Assembly (NCBI RefSeq): GCF_030506285.1
Contig: NZ_CP119422.1
Coordinates: 4,885,501-4,949,500, forward strand
DNA: 64,000 nt
Direction: 5' to 3'
Source: Catalinimonas niigatensis
Lineage (GTDB): Bacteria; Bacteroidota; Bacteroidia; Cytophagales; Cyclobacteriaceae
Shown here: in pieces, positions 60,514 to 64,000 of the stretch
Position numbering within the stretch: position 1 is the first letter of the stretch
Layout of the letters: each line of letters begins with the position of its first letter
Notes under the pieces: model-generated
The model's database searches: none
The model's input: the letters and a program-made list of their open reading frames with translations, nothing else
Told to the model about the DNA's origin: nothing
Position numbers and translations under genes: made by a program

Positions 60514-61380
60514 GTGAATTTGAACCAAATTATCAAAGCCAGATTGATTTCTCAAGCACAAATCCACGGTCCTATCGGTATTTTTGACTCCGGCTACGGA
60601 GGGCTGACGATCTTTCGCGAGATTGTCAAACAACTGCCTCAGTACGACTATATCTATCTGGGCGATAATGCCCGTGTGCCCTATGGCATCCGTACTTACG
60701 AAACTGTCTATCGTTATACACTGGAGTGTGTCAAACATCTTTTTAACATGGGCTGCCGACTGGTAATTCTGGCCTGCAATACCGCTTCTGCCAAAGCGCT
60801 GCGCACCATACAGCAGCGCGACCTGCCGCTGCTTGATCCTTACCGTCGGGTGCTGGGGGTGATTCGCCCTACCACGGAGATTATCGGCAACTTATCCAGG
60901 ACCGGGCATGTAGGAATACTGGCCACTACAGGTACAGTCAATTCACAATCTTATGTGATAGAGATCAACAAGCTATTTCCCCAGGTAAAAGTCTTTCAGG
61001 AAGCCTGCCCCATGTGGGTGCCTCTGGTGGAAAACAATGAACATGAGTCGGTAGGAGCGGATTATTTTATTCAGAAACATCTGCATCAGCTGCTGGCGCA
61101 GTCTTCGGAGATAGATACCATCGCTCTGGCCTGTACCCACTATCCTTTGCTGAGCAAAAAGATCAGCGCTTTCCTTCCTGAGCATATCAAGGTGCTGACC
61201 CAGGGAGAGATTGTGACGCATAGTTTGCTCAAGTACCTGGAGCATCATCCGGATCTGGAAGAACGTTGCAGTAAGCAGGGACAAACCGCTTTCTATACCA
61301 CAGAATCTACCGAAGATTTTGACAAGAAAGCCACCATCTTTCTGGGACATACTGTCAACTCACGTCATCTGGAATTGTAA
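60514..61380 (+). CDS. murI: Glutamate racemase
   Basis: 288 residues from a GTG at 60514 (a TTG at 60493 is an alternative that adds seven residues). The two catalytic Cys are in LACNTASA and LACTHYPLL, with the conserved acid in IGIFDSGYGGLT and the DNARVPYG block. It makes D-glutamate for peptidoglycan. One residue, Asn in DNARVPYG, replaces the Thr more usual in DTARVPYG. Single gene with no operon partners. Confidence 0.95.
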   Translation: MNLNQIIKARLISQAQIHGPIGIFDSGYGGLTIFREIVKQLPQYDYIYLGDNARVPYGIRTYETVYRYTLECVKHLFNMGCRLVILACNTASAKALRTIQQRDLPLLDPYRRVLGVIRPTTEIIGNLSRTGHVGILATTGTVNSQSYVIEINKLFPQVKVFQEACPMWVPLVENNEHESVGADYFIQKHLHQLLAQSSEIDTIALACTHYPLLSKKISAFLPEHIKVLTQGEIVTHSLLKYLEHHPDLEERCSKQGQTAFYTTESTEDFDKKATIFLGHTVNSRHLEL

Positions 61381-61410
61381 TGCAATAGTGTTAGAGTTCT
61401 TAGTGTTAAA

Positions 61411-61521
61411 GTGTTATGGTTCGTAATTCGGATTCACTGAAGCTATGTTTTTGTGCTGAGCTTCTTTGTCCCAAAACAGTCAAGTTAAACTATAACACTA
61501 TAACACCCAGAACCATAACAC
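61411..61521. repeat. Inverted repeat between murI and the AraC gene
   Basis: GTGTTATGGTTC (61411-61422) and GAACCATAACAC (61510-61521) are a perfect 12-bp inverted pair 87 bases apart, with extra related words (AGTGTTA, TAACACTA). A long hairpin or miniature element; it could serve as a bidirectional terminator for the convergent genes. Confidence 0.6.
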
Positions 61522-61527
61522 CATAAG

Positions 61528-62403
61528 TTAATTATACTCCAGCTGCGCGTACATCTTCACATAGGCAGAGGGAGACATCTTTTTCAAAGTTTTGAACTGG
61601 CGGTTGAAATTGGAAATATTATTGTATCCTGATTCAAAACAGACTTCGGCAATATTATAATGATGTTCCTGCAACAGCTTGCAGGCATAGCCGATCCTGA
61701 CCTCGTTAAGAAATTGGGTAAAAGTCTTCTTCTGTATGCTTTTGAAATAGCGGCTGAAAGCAGATGAATTCATGTTGGCCAGCTCAGCTACCTTGTCTAA
61801 AGTAATCTCTTGCTTAAAATTGTTCATGATGTACTCATACACCACAATTAGCTTGCTGTTTTGCTTACTTTTAAAACTATCCACGAAGCCGGCGCTGGAA
61901 AGCAGTTTGGAGTGTTTGTAGCCGGATAGTTCATTGAGTACATGCAGCAGTTGCATGACTTTGTCAAAGCCTTCCAGCGCAAACATCTGCTCTACCTTTC
62001 TGGCAATCCTATCATTGTCTACGCCTTCAAATTTGATACCCCGTCTGGCACGCTCAAACATATGCCTGATTCCGGAAAGCTCAGGAATGCTGAAGAGGCT
62101 TCCGGCAAAGTTTTCACTAAAATGTACCACGTGGGCTTTGGCCCAGAGGTCAGAGTCTTCAGCAAAATATACCTTATCATTGAGCCAGAGATGAGGGAGG
62201 TTGCGACCGAGCAAAACGATTTCGCCAGGGGTAAATTTTTCAATGCTGTCTCCTACAAAGCGAGTGCCGGTACTCTCCAGTACAATCACCAACTCCAGTT
62301 CAGGATGATAGTGCCATTTTTTAAGAAAGCTTTTGTAAGAATGACATTCCAGAGAGAAAGAACTGTTTTGATGAATAGTACGACTGATCAACTCGGCTTT
62401 CAT
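61528..62403 (-). CDS. AraC-family transcriptional regulator
   Basis: 291 residues. An N-terminal cupin-like sensor domain (HYHPELELVIVLES, FVGDSIEKFTPGEIVLLG, and LPHLW) is followed by two HTH motifs in the last 100 residues (ITLDKVAELANMNSSAFSRYF and YNIAEVCFESGYNNISNFNRQF). Such regulators sense a sugar or sugar acid. It is divergent from the L-fuconate dehydratase gene and is a natural candidate to control it. Confidence 0.9.
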   Translation of the reverse strand: MKAELISRTIHQNSSFSLECHSYKSFLKKWHYHPELELVIVLESTGTRFVGDSIEKFTPGEIVLLGRNLPHLWLNDKVYFAEDSDLWAKAHVVHFSENFAGSLFSIPELSGIRHMFERARRGIKFEGVDNDRIARKVEQMFALEGFDKVMQLLHVLNELSGYKHSKLLSSAGFVDSFKSKQNSKLIVVYEYIMNNFKQEITLDKVAELANMNSSAFSRYFKSIQKKTFTQFLNEVRIGYACKLLQEHHYNIAEVCFESGYNNISNFNRQFKTLKKMSPSAYVKMYAQLEYN

Positions 62404-62559
62404 AGGGCATCTCGTTAAGGTGGAGTTTTATTACAGCGATAAAATCTGCACATTAATTTGAGCTTTTTATGCATTAAAAACAAAAAGTGACGTCTTTTAT
62501 GCAAAAAAAGTATCATTTAACGTAAAGGATGTGGTAGTATAGCCTAAACAGCTTCTTTA

Positions 62560-62676
62560 ACTTGCGCTTGTTCATGAACTGATGCTCTCTTTTTGGAGAG
62601 ATCGACTACCATACAACAACCTATTATCTACTCAAGCAGGGAGGAGACTTTTTTTATAAAGGTCTCCTCCTTTTTT
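62560..62676 (+). ncRNA. Candidate small RNA ending at an intrinsic terminator
   Basis: The 5' end is not known; the 3' end is set by the terminator. The segment from about 62560 includes a small hairpin (CTCTC...GAGAG, near 62584-62599). A 25-codon frame starting at ATG 62583 also ends near the terminator, so a leader peptide is the alternative. Low confidence. Confidence 0.25.
62640..62676 (+). terminator. Orphan plus-strand terminator
   Basis: GGAGGAGAC (62640-62648) pairs perfectly with GTCTCCTCC (62662-62670), followed by six T. No T-tract exists in the minus direction, so it works on plus-strand transcripts. Confidence 0.85.
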
Positions 62677-62838
62677 GTGATGCCCCTGCCCTGAAAGAAA
62701 AGCAATAAAAGTATCAGCAATCGTCAAGATAATCGGCGCTAAAATCTTCATATCTGGATATTTTTGAATAGGGGATCGGAGGTCTTTGTAAAATCCAATC
62801 CTGAGATGCTTAACAACAACCTATAAGCTTACATTGAC

Positions 62839-64000
62839 ATGGAACTTTTTATTACTGCGGTAGAAGTACTGGATATCCGATTTCCTACCAGCCGTTCCCT
62901 GGATGGCTCCGACGCCATGAATCCCGATCCTGACTATTCAGCAGCTTATGTTATCCTGAAGACAAGCGACCCTGCTTACGAAGGACATGGCCTTACCTTT
63001 ACCATTGGAAGGGGAAACGAAATTTGTGTTGCGGCCATCAAAGCGATGTCTTATCTGCTGATAGACAAAAAACTGGATAGCCTTACTTCTGATATGGCTG
63101 CTTTCTGGCGCATGATCACGGGCGATAGTCAGCTTCGCTGGCTGGGACCCGAAAAAGGCGTAATTCATCTGGCTACTGCTGCGATTGTCAATGCTGTATG
63201 GGATTTGTATGCCAAAACAGAAAAGAAGCCCCTCTGGAAGCTGATCTGTGACATGCGTGCCGAAGAGCTGATTTCCTGCGTTGACTTCACCTATCTCAGC
63301 GATGTGATTACGCCTGAAGAGGCCATCGTTATACTGAAAGCAAAAGAAGCCGGAAAAGCGGAGCGCATTGCCTACCTGATGGAACATGGCTATCCGGCCT
63401 ATACCACTTCTGCAGGCTGGCTGGGCTATTCGGAAGAGAAAATCCGAAGGCTCTGCCGTGAGGCCAAAGCAGCCGGATGGAAGTACATCAAAATGAAGGT
63501 AGGCGGTAACCTGGAGGATGATATGCGCCGGGCAGGCATTATCCGCGAAGAAATAGGGGAGGAGATCAGGCTGATGATGGATGCCAACCAGAAGTGGGAT
63601 GTGCCGCTGGCGATTCAAAATATGAAACAGCTGGCTCGTTTTGATCCCTGGTTTATAGAAGAGCCTACCAGTCCCGATGATGTGCTGGGCCACAAGTCCA
63701 TTCGTGAGGCCATTGCGCCGGTCAAAGTAGCTACCGGCGAACACTGCCACAATCGGGTGATCTTCAAACAGCTTTTTCAGAGCAAGGCCATTGACTTCTG
63801 TCAGGTGGATAGCTGCAGGCTAGGGGGAGTCAATGAGATTCTGGCTGTACTGTTGATGGCAGCCAAGTTTGAAGTGCCGGTATGTCCGCATGCCGGAGGT
63901 GTGGGCTTATGCGAATATGTGCAGCACCTTTCCATGATTGACTACGTAATGATTAGTGGAACGATGGAAAACCGCATCATTGAGTACGTAGATCATCTGC
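62839..64000 (+). CDS. fucD: L-fuconate dehydratase, 3' truncated
   Basis: 387 codons are in the window; the family is about 430-440 residues, so only the end is missing. Enolase-superfamily (mandelate racemase subgroup) motifs are in place: PTSRSLDGSDAMNPDPDY near the start, Lys218-x-Lys220 in YIKMKVGG, metal-ligand Asp248 in MMDANQKW, the next Glu in EEPTSPDD, Glu in GEHCHNR and His351 in CPHAGGVG. Lys220 and His351 agree with the numbering I recall for the Xanthomonas enzyme. It dehydrates L-fuconate to 2-keto-3-deoxy-L-fuconate in non-phosphorylative fucose breakdown, which fits a marine polysaccharide degrader. Confidence 0.93.
   Translation, partial: MELFITAVEVLDIRFPTSRSLDGSDAMNPDPDYSAAYVILKTSDPAYEGHGLTFTIGRGNEICVAAIKAMSYLLIDKKLDSLTSDMAAFWRMITGDSQLRWLGPEKGVIHLATAAIVNAVWDLYAKTEKKPLWKLICDMRAEELISCVDFTYLSDVITPEEAIVILKAKEAGKAERIAYLMEHGYPAYTTSAGWLGYSEEKIRRLCREAKAAGWKYIKMKVGGNLEDDMRRAGIIREEIGEEIRLMMDANQKWDVPLAIQNMKQLARFDPWFIEEPTSPDDVLGHKSIREAIAPVKVATGEHCHNRVIFKQLFQSKAIDFCQVDSCRLGGVNEILAVLLMAAKFEVPVCPHAGGVGLCEYVQHLSMIDYVMISGTMENRIIEYVDHL

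Larger units (their letters stand above)
62404..62838. other. Divergent spacer with a possible small RNA, 435 bp
   Basis: Between the AraC regulator (minus) and fucD (plus). It contains a strong plus-strand terminator at 62640-62676 although no protein-coding gene on that strand precedes it, and a weak -7-like box TATTTTTG at 62759-62766 that may belong to fucD. Confidence 0.45.

Noticed and set aside
62938-63750. 270-codon minus-strand frame opposite fucD
   Set aside because: Lies wholly inside fucD, whose plus-strand frame has all enolase-superfamily catalytic residues. The minus frame has no recognisable domain.
1-64000. tRNA, rRNA, prophage and integrase genes
   Set aside because: No T-loop GGTTCRA pattern with a matching acceptor stem, no rRNA motif, and no phage structural or integrase protein was found.

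Overview
The window is a chromosomal stretch of a Bacteroidota bacterium, most likely order Cytophagales. Evidence: a folP-cdaA pair facing a DoxX-type BT_3928-like gene, the order rplM-rpsI-rpsB-tsf, promoters of the TTG-N19/20-TAnnTTTG type, almost no Shine-Dalgarno signals, several TTG starts, SusD-era style lipoproteins and an OMPP1/FadL-like porin ending in Phe. No tRNA, rRNA, CRISPR or prophage was seen.

Layout. 1-19.6 kb is mostly housekeeping: outer membrane protein (cut at the left edge), aroK, a DoxX-type protein, folP, cdaA, a small conserved protein, murB, a DUF2911 protein, valS, a PhoB/PhoR-type two-component pair, an RluA-type pseudouridine synthase, rplM-rpsI-rpsB-tsf, dnaN and a DEAD-box helicase. 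19.7-27.0 kb is a tight five-gene operon: SWIM zinc finger, DUF5691 helical protein, MoxR-like AAA+ ATPase, DUF5682 protein with two GxxH motifs as in TraB/TIKI hydrolases, and a VWA protein with intact MIDAS. It is a conserved cassette whose function I do not know to be established. 27.0-29.8 kb holds a D-aminoacylase and an oxidoreductase.

29.8-32.7 kb and 54.1-57.0 kb are two accessory modules with the same plan: a palindrome-associated gene (DUF559 nuclease, or a REP-associated tyrosine transposase), then one of two paralogous ~210-residue helical proteins on the minus strand, then an array of short palindromes repeated every 42 bp, then an AT-rich plus-strand gene (the first with a HEPN-type R-x4-H motif), then an inverted-repeat element of one shared family. 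A third 42-bp array, sharing a core palindrome with the second, lies at 36.5-36.8 kb. 42 bp is four turns of B-DNA, so the palindromes sit on one face of the helix. This is the most unusual structure in the window.

32.8-42.2 kb carries a lipoprotein, a large M16 peptidase, a DUF3891 protein and a 1367-residue membrane sensor with a dCache-like domain and a degenerate P-loop-like cytoplasmic region. 42.3-52.3 kb is a nine-gene, partly overlapping cluster (two alpha/beta hydrolases, an acetoacetate-decarboxylase-like protein, three small membrane proteins, patatin, membrane metallophosphoesterase, GMC oxidoreductase) that looks like a lipid or sterol-like substrate pathway. 52.4-64 kb holds a TPR lipoprotein, an ECF sigma factor coupled to a membrane protein, DUF4440 and DUF1801 proteins, a lipoprotein, murI, an AraC regulator and, running off the right edge, L-fuconate dehydratase.

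Start codons were adjusted by hand where a downstream ATG, GTG or TTG fits family length, signal peptide or promoter position better than the longest frame. All family assignments are from reading the protein sequences; no search was run.
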